Below are positions 25,101-36,953 of a stretch of 64,000 nt of DNA, in pieces. Numbering within the stretch: position 1 is the first letter of the stretch; every line of letters starts with the position of its first letter. The notes under the pieces were generated by a model. The model was not told the origin of the DNA and did not search any database. It saw only the letters and a list, made by a program, of their open reading frames with translations. The stretch is from Solanum dulcamara (lineage: Eukaryota > Streptophyta > Magnoliopsida > Solanales > Solanaceae). A program made the position numbers and the translations under genes. The stretch covers positions 31,305,246 through 31,369,245 of the forward strand of contig NC_077241.1 of assembly GCF_947179165.1 (NCBI RefSeq), given 5' to 3'.

Positions 25101-26033
25101 TCACCGATGATTAAAAATCCTTAAAGGGAGAATAAACAAATAGACGAAGGTTTTGGTTAATGAATAAGTGTAAGGATTCAAATGAAATTCCAGTGTATCA
25201 TGTTTATGGCATTTGTTGATTTTGATGAGCTTGAGGTATGATTCCGATTGGCTTTGGTCTACACTATTATATTCTCCACTGATAAACTTGATGTGAATTC
25301 CAGGCGGCCCTTTGATACATATTTCAAGTTATTATTTTGATATTGATGAGCTCGAGGGTTATTCAGTGTGCTCCATGCTACTTTTGGAGAATATTAATCC
25401 ATATCTACTAGTTTACATTTATACATTCTTCTGATATTTTGTAAGTTGGGATTATTAATATGATTACCTGATTGGTTGGATTTACTTGACCATTGTATGA
25501 TCTTTCCGTACCTCCTTCCCCATAATCGTAGTTTATGCTTCTCTTCTATTATTATTAGTATCATCATGTTGCTTATTATATATTTTTTCTTTCTAAGATC
25601 GGTTGGCCTATGATGCCTACTTAGTACCTCGTGTTATGGTATTCATACTGCACTTCTGCATCTGGACTAGGGTGACCTCCCAGCATTTAGAGAGTTGCTA
25701 CATTCCTTCTTTTGTCCTGACTTGTATTTTCCACTTTGGACAGTTAGTTATGTATTATATATAGATATTATTAGCTTTTATACTTAGTACCTTCTGCATA
25801 GGTGACACCAGTTCTGGGTTCGGTGTAGCATCAGTTCATCATTATTGGTCACTTTCTATCCTTTTTGTATATTTTGTATTGTATTCACATATCTAGACCT
25901 TGGTTCGATATCTTTTGCTATATTAGTCTTGCTTCCGCCGTCTTATAATTTTTGTTTATTTAATTAAATTGATGTAACTTCTGCTTGGGATGGGTTTGGC
26001 TTGCCTACTCAGGGTTATACTAGGAATAGCTCA
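25101..26033 (+). mobile_element. C3 LTR, right part
   Basis: Resumes the C-family LTR after B0. TGGCCTATGATGCCTAC at 25604 matches the same word at 4471 in C1, and GGGTTTGGCTTGCCTACTCA near 25990 matches GGGTTGCCTTGCCTATTGG near 4882. The expected CA end is lost near 26033, where minus-strand E3 LTR sequence takes over. Confidence 0.6.
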
Positions 26034-27269
26034 TTCGTCAACATTCATTACTTTATATGAGTCATTCATAGGCCTTGATAATTATCATAAAACTTGTTCT
26101 TAAGAGTAGCTCATTATCATGTGATTCATGTAATGCGGGTGTAGGCCTTCCATTAGTACAAATCCTTTTTTCATAAAGAGTATATTATGTTCTTAAATCA
26201 CCCACTTCATAAAACTTGTTTTAAACATCATTAAAATACCATTCAAGACCTTGCCAGAGTTTTCCATAAACAGTCATTGAAAATCCTTTGAAATTCATGA
26301 TTAATTATACTCGAAAATAAGGTGAAAGCATGAAAATATGATCTATTGACATGAAAATCATGAAATTGAGTTAAAAACATGCAGGATCATATATCATGAA
26401 ATTGAGTTGAAAACATGCATGATCATATATTTTATATCAACCCATACATAATTCATGAAAATAATATCAATTGGAAGTATAATTAAAATATTCACAATCC
26501 ATATCACGAACCCATAAGATTAATGTAGGAAGATCCATAAAAAACTCTTCAATTCCATGCAATAACCATCAATTTATATTAAAATAGGTTCATAATCATA
26601 TTTTGAATCATAATTCATGCAGTTGAAATAGAAATCATAAAACGCATAAAAATACATACTTGAATTTACTTAAAATATGAGAATTTGTTAGACTCCATGG
26701 GTTAAAGGTACCCTTGGATGAATGCCCCACATACCTTGAATGAGACGATCCAAGAAACTTGAAGAAATTTGGACTTTTGATGGAGATCTTGACATAGTTC
26801 CTTGAAGGTCTTCAATGGAGTTTTTGAGAGCCTTTATAGAGAGAATTATTTGAATTGATGAATTATGCTAGAATGAATGAGAATATGGGTTTAGGGTAGT
26901 TTCTTAGGTTGAATTAGGTTCTAAAAACATCTAGGTTCATTCACTAAAATGTTACAAAAATGTCTAAAGATTCCCAACTTAAAAACTGAATACGGACGTA
27001 AAACTTAACCCAAGTTCGCGACATAGACTTGTTCCCTAATAGGCCAATTTCGAGGAAATGAGAATTTGGAAATATTTTGATTTGGGGGAAAATTTACACT
27101 GTGTGGGAGTAGGTTTGCAATGCAGACCTGTCGCATATCCTTCTGGAAATGCAATTTTTGGAAACAATTATCTTCTAGGATACTTGACCAAAATATCTAT
27201 CGAGGCCATTTTTGCAATGTTTAACCATAATATATCATATTCCAACCTTCAAATACTTGGGATATTACA
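26034..27269 (-). mobile_element. E3 3' LTR
   Basis: The minus strand starts TGTAATATCCC at 27269, right next to a PPT, and runs to lower coordinates for about 1.2 kb. Parts align with the fragment at 13063-13660. The far end near 26034 is approximate. Confidence 0.6.
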
Positions 27270-27840
27270 ATATCTCCCCCTTGGGAACATTCATCCTCGA
27301 ATAAGGTAGGACTAGCTTGAGTAGAGTAAAGTATATGACTAATAGCCCAACATGAATGGAATCATACAATTTAAACATCTTTTAAAATTAGGTTTATCAG
27401 TATGCATACATATAATAAGACATAGTGAGGTTAGAACGTGTGAGGTTGGAGGATTTGAGCATGAATAAATAAATGCCTTAGGGCAGAATGGAAGGAAAGA
27501 TATAAGGATATTGTTTCATCATGTCCGCTTCCGCTTCTGATGTAGCACTTCCAAATTTTTGATTGCTCCACAAGACTTTAACTGATGCAACTTCCTTGTT
27601 TCTCAATCTTCTAACTTAATGGTCAAAACATTCAACCATAATATCTTCATAAGTCAAGTTTTATTCAACAATAAGTTACTCAAAGGTACAATGACATAAG
27701 TATCACCAACATATTTCCTCAACATGATAAAGGAAATACTTGATAGACTAAGGCTAACTCCAATGGCAAATGAAGTTCTTATTCCACTTTACAAATATGC
27801 CTTAGGATCTTATACCTCTATAGGAAATTTTATTTCCAAG
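27270..27840 (-). pseudogene. E3 element: PPT, chromodomain and integrase C-terminus remnant
   Basis: The PPT lies at about 27272-27284 (plus-strand ATCTCCCCCTTGGG). The minus strand at 27520-27640 reads as a chromodomain ([12 protein letters not shown] block, EAEADMMKQ-like tail), and 27660-27830 as the linker and the end of integrase. Stops occur throughout. It is a non-functional chromovirus copy. Confidence 0.65.
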
Positions 27841-28320
27841 AGTACTACTCCTTACCACTACCTTCAATAACACCTCGAGTCCCAATCAAGAAACACCAAA
27901 TGTACCCTGCACTCATCCACATGCCGTCAATACCATATTCAAGTCTAGTTCTATAAAACCTCCGATACACTTACTTGAAACCCTTAACAAGAAGTAATCA
28001 ATAGCCTACTGTAATTACTCACATATTGAAAACCAGACATTCAAGCTTACCGTTTTAATGACTTTTTGGCTCCTTTGAAGTCAACACCACTTAAGAATTT
28101 TCATGTCTATCTTTGCATTTCTACATCCGCATTTGCATTAACACCTACCAAAGGGCACACCCAATATACTCTGAACTATCTATTTCACACAACAAGATCC
28201 CATTTAGCTCTTCCTATATGTCTATAACCTTAAATGGAATAACAATACCACAATTATAGCAATACAAAATACCCACTCACTCCCTATCTACCCTAACTCA
28301 TCCATCGAGAGCTATGGGCT
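27841..28320. other. Unrecognised ~480-bp insert replacing the E3 integrase core
   Basis: Here the integrase catalytic core should lie, but no DDE motif, zinc finger or other pol block can be read in any frame, and no TE terminus is visible. Either the core is decayed beyond sight or it was replaced by unrelated sequence. Confidence 0.4.
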
Positions 28321-28900
28321 CTACTTAATATCATTTCTCATAAACCATCAACATTTTGAACACATACCTGACCTTGACAATGAAGTACTCCATCTTCCTC
28401 TTGTGATAGAACCTCAATCTTTTTATCAACCGCCAATTTCTCCATCTCAACTAAGGTTGGATCTATGTCTTGTTTTTCACAATTACAACCGCTATCAATG
28501 ATAATTTTGAACTATGCTGAACAAGAATAGCACCCACCTAGGGTATCACAACCTTAAATATAAATACATAGTCACTAAATCAATCATTAAGAATTTGAAA
28601 TTTGACCATATGGGTTCTACAATCAATAGATACATAAGAATTATGTACCATCTCCTCCTTGGGAGAAAGCTCCAATGGCTTTTTCGGACCAACTTTCTTC
28701 AATTCAACCAAACCAGGATCACTGTCTTGTTTTACCTTTACATATGCCATAAAAGATGATTCAAAAACATTTTGCACAATAACACCACCATCTTCTAAAT
28801 CAACCAATCGAAAACCCAAACAGGTTAATCTATGCACATCCAGAAATTTCTCTTTCTTCTCATCCTCAAATATGAGAAACTTTTCATCGAAAATCTACTA
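28321..28900 (-). pseudogene. E3 element: duplicated RNase H/integrase spacer with an embedded protease fragment
   Basis: The spacer between RNase H and integrase appears twice, at about 28330-28550 and 28650-28900 (second copy reads RLTCLGFRLVDLEDGGVIVQ). Between them, 28580-28640 reads SIDCRTHMVKFQILND. This matches the protease-end block of C2 ([16 protein letters not shown]) and belongs about 1.6 kb further along the element. The order is therefore scrambled by template switching or rearrangement. Confidence 0.7.
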
Positions 28901-30190
28901 AGAGTGTTGGCAACCATATTTGCCTTTCTTGCATGGTATAGAACACTCATGTCATAATTCTTGAATAACTCAAGTCATATCATCTGCCAAAGGTTCAAGT
29001 CCTTTTGAGTGAACATATATTGTAAACTCTTTTGATCGGTGGAAACATCTACATGGATATCATAGATATAGTGTCTCCATAACTTCAAAGCAAATACCAT
29101 CGCTACCAACTCCAAGTCATGAGTTAGGTTATTCTTCTCATGTGCCTTGAGTTACCTTAAACCATAAACTATCACTTTACTATTTTGCATTAGAACACAA
29201 CAAATAACAACTTGTGAAGAATCATAATACACAATGAACCCATCGGAACCTTCTAGTGAAGTCAAAACCAAAGCGGAGGTAAGCCTATTCTTCAATCTTG
29301 AAAGCTTTTCTCACATGCCTCATACCACTAGAACGTCACTTTATTTTTTGTCAAATTATTCAACGACAATGCAATGGAAGAGAAATCTTTCACAAATCGT
29401 CTATAATAACCAGCTAAGCCCCAACTTTGCATATTGAAAGGATTCAATTGTCTAGGCCAATTCTTAACTACCTCGGTTTTCATTGGATTAACCATAATTC
29501 CTTCTCCAAAAAAGATATTACCAACGAATGCAATTGAACTTAACCAAAATTCACATTCGGCATGCTCTTTCTCATTCCGAGAATAGATCAAAATATCCTC
29601 AATGAAGACAATCACAAACATATCCAAGTATTCCTTGAACACCCTGTTCATCAAATCCATAAAAGTTGCAGGGGTATTCATTAGTCTAAAATACATAACA
29701 AAAAATTCAAAGTAACCATACCGAGTTCTAAAAGCATCCTACGAGATGTACTTACTCAGAGTTGATGGTAACCCAATCAAAGATCAATCTTTGAAAAGTA
29801 ATTTTCTCCTTGAAGCTGATCGAACAAGTCATAAATCCTTAGAATGAGATACTTATTCTTAATTGTGATCTTGTTCAATTGTCAATAATTAATACACATA
29901 CGAAGAGAACAATCCTTCTTTCTGACAAAGAAAATCGGAGCACCATATGGAGAGAAACTCGGTCTAATGAAACCCTTATCTAAAAAATACTTTAACTCTT
30001 TTAATTTTGCCAGAGCCATGCGGTAAGGAATAATAGAGATAGGCTGAGTATCAAGGAGGAGATCAATACAGAAGTCTATTTCCCTTTTGGGAGGAATAAT
30101 TGAGAGATTATCGGGGAAAACATCCAATTTTCATTAACAACTAAAATTGACTCAAGAGAAGGAGTTTCAGATGTAGTATCTCTAACCCGA
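28901..30190 (-). pseudogene. E3 element: RNase H and reverse transcriptase remnant
   Basis: RNase H lies at about 28910-29270, with TDQKSLQYMFTQK-like and DGFIVYYDSSQVVICCVLMQ-like blocks. RT is at 29328-30127. One open piece (29328-29696) includes VIVFIEDILIYSRN, so the first aspartate of the FIDD catalytic box is glutamate here. A second piece at 29882-30127 includes [20 protein letters not shown] and [14 protein letters not shown]. The frame is broken in between. Confidence 0.82.
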
Positions 30191-31388
30191 CCTAGATAAT
30201 AGATTCAAACTTTGGAAATCATTTTCCAAGCTTTAAGACCTGAGAGGAATTGACCCTTAAATAAGGAATTACTACCTTTCCATTCTAGGACTGGCTTATT
30301 AGGAAACTAAAACAGAATAACATCAAAATCGGTCATATCAAGCTCTACTAGATTAACTGAGGTAACTTTATGAAAAATAAAACCGGACAATTTCTATTTA
30401 CTCTTTTAGCCACAACTGAATCACTAACTAGAGTATAGATAGAAAAAGGTTCTAGCAAGATCTCAGGACTAACAATGAATCTCATAGTAAGATAAGAAGT
30501 AATAACATGATAGAGTAGCACCCATATCTAATAATGTAGAAAGATCATTGTCAAAGATTTTTGACGTATAAATCACAACATTGGGGGAATCCTTTAACTC
30601 TTGAAGTGTCTAAAGGGAATAGAATCTGTTTTTGCGCTGGCCACCACCTGAAATAGTAGGATGCTGGTTTGAATGATCGGTAGCCTGAGTCTTAAATTGA
30701 GGCCTATCCCTACTCTAAACTTTCTCAAATGACGATCGGGCTTTCCACTCTTGAAATAAACATCCAATCCCTCTAAGCACTCTCCACTATGGTTTATTCC
30801 ACACTTCTTATATGAAAGGATAATTTGACCACCCAAAGCTCCACCTTGTGACTTAGGATCTAGCCCCTTGTACTTCTCAAATTTTGGAGCTGGAGTGTTT
30901 GAAGAAGCTTGGGCTTGAAACCTTTGGACTTGTTGTGAATGGCCATTTCCACAATCAGATTTGTTCTGAGAAGACCCACCTTCATACCGAGCCTTTTTGG
31001 ACTTTCTTGCACATCTGTCCTTAAGCTTTTCTCCTTCAATTTATCGACATAGGTCACGACCCTAGAGATATCCATATTATTAATGAACATAGAAGTTCGA
31101 TATTCTTTTATAACCAAGACTGATACTCTTAAAATAAACTTTCTCATTCAAGCATGAGAGTCTACCAAGGATGGAGCATATTTGGACAACTTTGTGAAGT
31201 TGAGGGCATACTCTCTCAGACTCATATTTCCTTGCTTGAGGTTGATAATTTCAAACATCTTCTCTTCCCTTAACTCAAGTGGGAAGAAATGATCAAGAAA
31301 TACAACTTTGAACTTGTCCCAACCTATAGGAGCATACTCATAAAGATGACTCATAGAGTGCACCCTAGCAGCTAATCATTACCAAACA
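30191..31388 (-). pseudogene. E3 element: protease and truncated Gag remnant
   Basis: Protease traces lie at 30290-30590. The Gag C-terminus is at 30594-30836, with a zinc knuckle whose cysteines are partly lost (VYFKSGKPDRHLRKF). Gag middle is at 30860-31147 and capsid at 31148-31363 (YAPIGWDKFKVVFLDHFFPL, YALNFTKLSKYAPSLV). The capsid N-terminus, leader, PBS and 5' LTR are missing: the copy ends near 31388 against an F-type LTR fragment. Confidence 0.8.
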
Positions 31389-31725
31389 TAAAGGGGGTTC
31401 CTACGACTTAAGATTACAATTCATACTCCTTTCAACGAGTCATAACAAAGACTCGTAAATGAATTTTAGAGAGTTTTAAACTTGCAGGTTTTAGGACCTG
31501 CAGAATGGAACATGTCTATGACTCATAGATACATTTATGAGTCATAAAAATAACTTGTTTGCAAACTTCAGAGACCTATTTTTTAGGTCTTTTCCAAGAC
31601 CTGTAGGATGATTCATTTTCACGACTAGTAGATGAGATGTCGAGTGGTAAACTTGACTCATAAGGAAACTCCTGAGGCTTAATTTCCAAGTCTTAACAAG
31701 GACTTGCACTATGACTCAAATCTAT
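31389..31725 (+). mobile_element. F-type LTR fragment
   Basis: Same strand and order of blocks as 5460-5690: AACTTCAGAGACCTAT, GGACCTGCAG, ATGACTCATAGATAC and CCAAGACCTGTAGGA. It is truncated on the left by E3 gag and on the right by insertion of B1 at 31725/31726. Confidence 0.6.
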
Positions 31726-34448
31726 TATTACACCCCATGCTTTTAAAACTCGGAATGTCTCATAAGTTCCTTAGACATTATCATGTGAGCCGTATATGCT
31801 ACGACACCATTAAACAACTCGAAGGAAAGAAGAATGTGATACCTCATGAGAGGGAAGGTTGGAAATAGAGTCAATAGAAGTCGGAAAGAGTTGGAGGCCA
31901 AGTAACGAGTCGTAGGACTCGACTTATCGACGTAAACTACTAATTTAGAAGTCTTACATACGTGAGTTACTTGATTACATACCAAGCTTACGTAGCAAGG
32001 GTTTCATATGCTCTTAAAGTGAGATGAGATTACGAACGAGATTACGAACCCACGAGGAGGAAAAAAACAATTATGCGGGGCAGCCAATGGGAGGGTGACA
32101 TGTGGAAGCACCTAAGCAACCAGGTGACCCACCTTCTTGGGGTCAAGTAGGTGACCCACCTGCTTGGGGGAGGTGGGACCCACTACCACGTGGCAGCCCC
32201 TCCTTCAGCATGTAGATTCGGTGGCCCAATAAGTGCTGGACATGTGTCACCTCTTGGGGATGACACGTGTCACACCCTACAGCCATGTATATGTATATAT
32301 CTGATCATATACTTCAGTTTGTTCCTCAAATTTCAGCCAAAATAAGAGAAAACAAACCCTAGAGCTAAGGAGAAAATTGCGACGGCTTGGGAGAAAAATA
32401 AGGTAAGTCCCGATTTCATTCCGTAAATTAATTATATAGCATATACCAAGATGATATGGAAGTATTATTAGAATAAAATTAGAGTTCGTTGCAGCCAACA
32501 AATGGACAGCAAGCTGCCACGACGATTCAGCACGCTAAAAAATATTCCGAGGTGCGATTTCGGCGTGTTCTAGCCAATTTCGGGAAAGGTAAGTTCTTCC
32601 CCTATAATTTTAAGTTTATTATGTTAAATTAGGGTGTATTACACACCTTAGGGTCTGCTGTAAGTTGGGTAAAAGGTTTGAAAAGTTTTCCATTCGAAAT
32701 AAACGAATTTGGAATTGCTATAGTTAAATAGTTGTCGAAGTAAGGTGTTGTGCGCGTGGGGGCTGCTGCTGGTTGTGTTGTGGCGTGTTGCAGGGTCTAA
32801 GAGTTCTATAAATGCGTTGGGGAGCTTCTTTTTACAGACACACGACCCCCCCTTCTTCGTACGGTTAAAGGTTTCGCAAAATAGAAACTAGAAACCCTCT
32901 TTTGGTATCGTAACTTCGGGCGAGTCGTTTTGAGTTTATATTGTGTAATATTGCCATGTTATATATATATGATCTGCTAGTTGTATTGTTGGTTGGATTC
33001 AAGTGTTAAGGACATGGTTGGAAAATTCGGATAGGGCACATTATAGGGGAGGTGTTGTCCGATTTCCGTTAACACCTTAACTAGTTAAGGAACTAGTCTA
33101 GAAGACAAGCGAGGGGATAAATTCTATGATTACTAGTGGGTAGCATAAGTTGCTGAAAAATCTAAGGTTTTTAATATTCACCTTATTTCTGTGTTAAATA
33201 GGTTTTGAGGACGATGACGTAAACACGACTAAGGAAAGTCCATAAGAGGTATGTGAAGCCTGTCCCTTCTCTTCTTTTGGCATGTCGTAGAGATAAGTAA
33301 GCAGTGATATAACGCATAAAGTAATTCCATTCTTGAATGCTCCTTATTCAATTCTGAATGTTAAAGCTTGTATGATAGTTAAGTTAATTTTCTTGAATCT
33401 TTTATACACTGAGGACTTAATGAATATACAGACTCCTAGTCATAAAATTATTCGAAGAGAATACTCTGGAGTTCTTAGGTGAATAGTCCTACTTTGGTAT
33501 ATGTCTAGGAACCTCGAGATGTAATTAATGTAGCCCCTAATGGCACTTATAGGGCAGCTAGAATGACTATACCGTTACTCGAATTATTAGATAATAACTT
33601 AGTCCTCTTATATAGTTGAGTCTCGGATAATGATTTAAACTGTGTTTGGTTTCTCACTACTCTACTCGTGTATACTGTAACACTTTTTCTCAGAGTCCAG
33701 GGCCAATTATCAGATTAGTGCAATTCACTGCATGTATATATATGATGATGATGTATTGTAATAAGGTGGCGATGGCATGGGGCTTGATACTGATACTACA
33801 TATATGATTCATCGGACCCCTAATGGGGCCAGCTATATTGAAAATTTGAGCATGCATGTTTTTGTGATTCACAGAGTACTGTTACATGTTTCTGATTTGA
33901 TAATTGGTTCCCCTGCTTCTCCATTTTGGATATACCTCTAGTTGTACTATGTTACGTTTTACATACTCAGTACATATGTCGTACTGACCCCCTTTCTCAG
34001 GGGGCTGCGTTCATGCCCGCAGGTATAAATACAGGTTTTGGGAGTTCATCAGCTTAGGATTCCATGTAGCTCAGATAGAAGAGGCTCCATTGTATTGGGG
34101 CCTAGTTTTTGATACTATGGGGGCCCTATCCCATCATATGTTGTCAGTTATATTTTTAGAGGTCTGCAGAAATGTATATGTAGGTTGTGTATGTCAGTGT
34201 GATTTAGCTGGGTCTACATGATATATTATATATGTTATTATGTTATGGCAGCCTCATCAGCTTACGTGCCCTGTCATGTTGTGATACAAATGAAAAGGGC
34301 TATAGGTTTATGAAAGTATTATCGCCCAGTGGGGATCTGTTACATAATAGTGTTTTATTTATAGTTCAATTTGACCACAGCTGATAGCTAGTTATACGGG
34401 GGGTCCAGGTCGGACCCCAGTCGCGGCCTACGGGGTTGAGTCATGACA
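31726..34448 (+). mobile_element. B1 5' LTR (2723 bp)
   Basis: It starts TATTACACCCC (a decayed TGTTACACCCC) and ends GTCATGACA, followed directly by a primer binding site. It holds the U3 palindrome near 32125, CACGTG words near 32186 and 32264, a TATA-rich run near 32284-32302, AGGTAAGT at 32401 and 32588, and the hairpin module at 33955-34024. Left flank TCTAT (31721-31725) is the likely target duplication. The 3' LTR is outside the window, beyond the nested insertions. Confidence 0.85.
33955..34024 (+). promoter_or_regulatory. Conserved LTR module with stem-loop (B1)
   Basis: TTTTACATACTCAGTACATA, then TCGTACTGAC, then a CCCCCT...AGGGGG stem-loop and GCCCGCAGGTA. The stem bases differ from B0 (CCTC/GAGG) but pairing is kept. 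Confidence 0.6.
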
Positions 34449-34452
34449 GAAG

Positions 34453-34464
34453 TGGTATCAGAGT
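34453..34464 (+). other. B1 primer binding site (initiator Met tRNA)
   Basis: TGGTATCAGAGT lies four bases after the LTR end. It is complementary to the 3' end of plant initiator methionine tRNA except at the last base. Confidence 0.9.
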
Positions 34465-34510
34465 AGTTCGTCCTTGGATTGTCTGTAGACCGTGTCTAGT
34501 AGAGTCTTGA

Positions 34511-34540
34511 TTATCGATGTGTTGCGCGCCACATCTATAA
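34511..34540 (+). promoter_or_regulatory. B1 leader hairpin with GCGCGC loop (candidate RNA dimerisation site)
   Basis: Arms TTAT-C-GATGTG and CACATC-T-ATAA pair perfectly except for one C/T mismatch. The 8-base loop TTGCGCGC contains the self-complementary hexamer GCGCGC (34524-34529). It lies about 50 bases after the PBS. The equivalent hairpins in B2 and family A have GTGCAC in the loop. Function inferred. Confidence 0.6.
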
Positions 34541-34938
34541 ATAGGAAGCTACAGGACATTTAGAATGTTACCTTTCTTCTACATCTGAGATCGTGCTTTA
34601 GATTCGAGTCATAGGAAAATTCCTTATACTAACCTTGGATCTTAACAGAAGGATGACACAAACAGAAGGAAGTAATTAACGACATGGGATGTCACGAAGT
34701 ATGCAGGTAAGTAAAGTAAAGGCACGAAAGATATCTATCTGTTTGAGTAAGGTATGGAAGTAATATTGGAATGTAAAGTCGATACCTGAAAGGAAAGAAG
34801 ACAGGAAGTGCAACAAATATAGTTTGAAGTTTGACGTATGAGGTAAGTCCAGTATTTTTATATTATTATTGACATTGAAAGCCCAATGTGGCTGCGATAT
34901 TAGATGATATTGAAAGCCCTGTGCGGCTGTGATATGAC

Positions 34939-34942
<4 letters not shown>

Positions 34943-34974
<32 letters not shown>
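34943..34974. repeat. (TA)n microsatellite
   Basis: About 16 AT dinucleotides in the B1 leader. B2 has only short ATATAT runs at the same place. Confidence 0.95.
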
Positions 34975-34977
<3 letters not shown>

Positions 34978-36835
34978 TTGGCCTTGTGAGGCCTTGTTGG
35001 TATTTTCTGTGTGCAGGTTATGGGATAGTAAGAAGTATAGAGGAAACTCTGCCGAAATTTTCCCAGAACGGGGAAAAGGAAATGAAACATAGATTTTTGA
35101 GATGTCTGAGAAGTTGATACCAAGTACCCTTACTGTGTTCAACTAAAGCTGAAAGAGGTACCCTTCAGGTCGTCGATAAGGGGCACCCTTTTCACTTGAA
35201 GAATTTTGTTTCGGAGGAACAAAAGCTTATTTCAGTAGTAAAGTTCAGACTACGGTATTTCCAACCGTATTTGTACTGTAGGAATATAAACAGAGGGCTC
35301 GGGGTAAATGATATGATGTCCCACGAATGAGTTTCACTCTTTTTGAAAAAAATACCAATCCCTCAACTCCTAATTGCAAATTAGATGAGTTGTTCATAAC
35401 TCGAGGATAAACTCGGAAGGAGACCAAGTAGGTCAAGTATTAAAAGGGAAGTACTGTGATGTTTAGGAGGTTTTGGTTTCTTCTACCAATGGTTGAAAAA
35501 TGATTTATGATAACAGTTTATAGTTCTCCACCGACTAATTGGGAAAAGAACTCCTAACAGAAGCATCTCAAGGAGATGTCAGGAACTGAATACGAATACG
35601 AATTAAAAGGGGGATATGTAAGTATGAATTGAACAGTGTGATATGAGTATGCAGGGATAAAGTGGAACCACTAGTAAGACACACTTAATACGCGTTGACT
35701 AAGTTAAAGGCCTGCGTTGAGAATGCAGAAAGAGCATGGGGATTAAGATACAAAAAAATGACGCGTGTACACAACGTCGCCCCAGAAATATTGGAACCCT
35801 TAAGGGATGAGGACGACAAACTTAAGGAATAATTGGTGTAACCTATATTCACCCCAAGGAATAAAGGATATAGGTTGGGGTAAAGCTACTACTTCAAGAA
35901 AACCTTAAATAGTTATCGTCGGAATACTAGCATTGCCTAGTTGGGATTGGAACGACTACAAGTACTAACTAAATTTTGATTAAAATAAGTAGGATGTGGC
36001 CTCGAACGAGTTGGTCCATGGATCCCATTACTAGAGTACAGATTAATAGATGAGATGTTGCACTATGTATGGAAAAGTTCTCGTAGTCTTATAGTTTCAC
36101 CAATATTTCATACACGTATAATTAGGTTATGAAATATATGGGAAGATAGGGACCTGGTACAATACCGAATAGATTGGTGAAAGGAATTGGACAAAAAAAA
36201 TTGAGACTGGACATAGAGACGTAGAACAAAGTACTAACAGAGGAAAGTACGAGTACCCTCTAAAGGGGGAAGTTAATGGAAAAAATTGCAAAAGTAAGGT
36301 GAAGGCAATCGATATGGGAATATATTTGAGATGGACGTCTAAAATTAAATAAGATATCTTTTCGAACCAAGCTAGAAAGGTTCGGAAGCCATCAGTAATT
36401 GGATAGAAGCCAGAATGCTATATAAGGCAACGTTAAGTAGTTTTGACGAGACCCTGAACAACATAACACTAGAAGGCGGTTGCGTATAAAAACAAAAGAG
36501 TGTAACCATGAAAGGATATCAATCAACTTAAGAGACATTACGAAGGATAATAACAATATGCTAGACCAAAAGCCAAAATGTTGGTTATAGAGTTAGTCGT
36601 AAATGATGTTGCGGTAGATAAATAATCAAAGAAAAAGGAATAGAAAGCCTCCTGTAGTAGAAAATGAGGAGAACACAAAGTGAATAGAGAATAGTGGAGC
36701 TAAAGGTCTACGCTGATACTGGATGCAAGATAACAGACGAAAGGACAGGGTAAAACATAAAGACTCGCGAGACAACGCTGAGGTAAATCTTGAGCTCAGT
36801 TGAGTGCCCCACACATTATGGCAAGGATTACAATG

Positions 36836-36953
36836 AAACGCGACACGAAGACTTCCCAGGGAGGTCACCCATCCTAGTATTACTCTCACTCCAGCACGCT
36901 TAACCTCGAAATTCTGATGGAACTTAATACGTTAGTGCTAGTATGATCACGCG
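36836..36953 (-). pseudogene. 5S rRNA-derived segment in B1 interior
   Basis: On the minus strand, from 36953 downward, it reads GTGATCATACTAGCACTAACG, then CCATCAGAAT, GGTTAAGCGTGCTGGAGTGA, GAGTAATACTAGGATGGGTG, ACCTCCCTGGGAAGTC and TTCGTGTCGCG. This is the plant 5S rRNA from near its 5' end to near its 3' end, with scattered substitutions and one extra C. The A-box-like AGGTTAAGCGTGC and C-box-like AGGATGGGTGACC internal promoter words are present. It is not in a 5S array, so it is best called a dispersed pseudogene. Confidence 0.9.

Noticed and set aside
34866..35142. Overlapping minus-strand ORFs with a Tyr-Ile run
   Set aside because: The run is the translation of the TA microsatellite in the B1 leader.
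36626..36889. Minus-strand ORF of 87 residues
   Set aside because: It runs into the 5S-derived segment and has no protein-like features; chance frame.
36836..36953. Functional 5S rRNA gene
   Set aside because: Multiple substitutions, an inserted C, no terminator-like T run in the right place and no tandem 5S array; it sits in a decayed retrotransposon interior.
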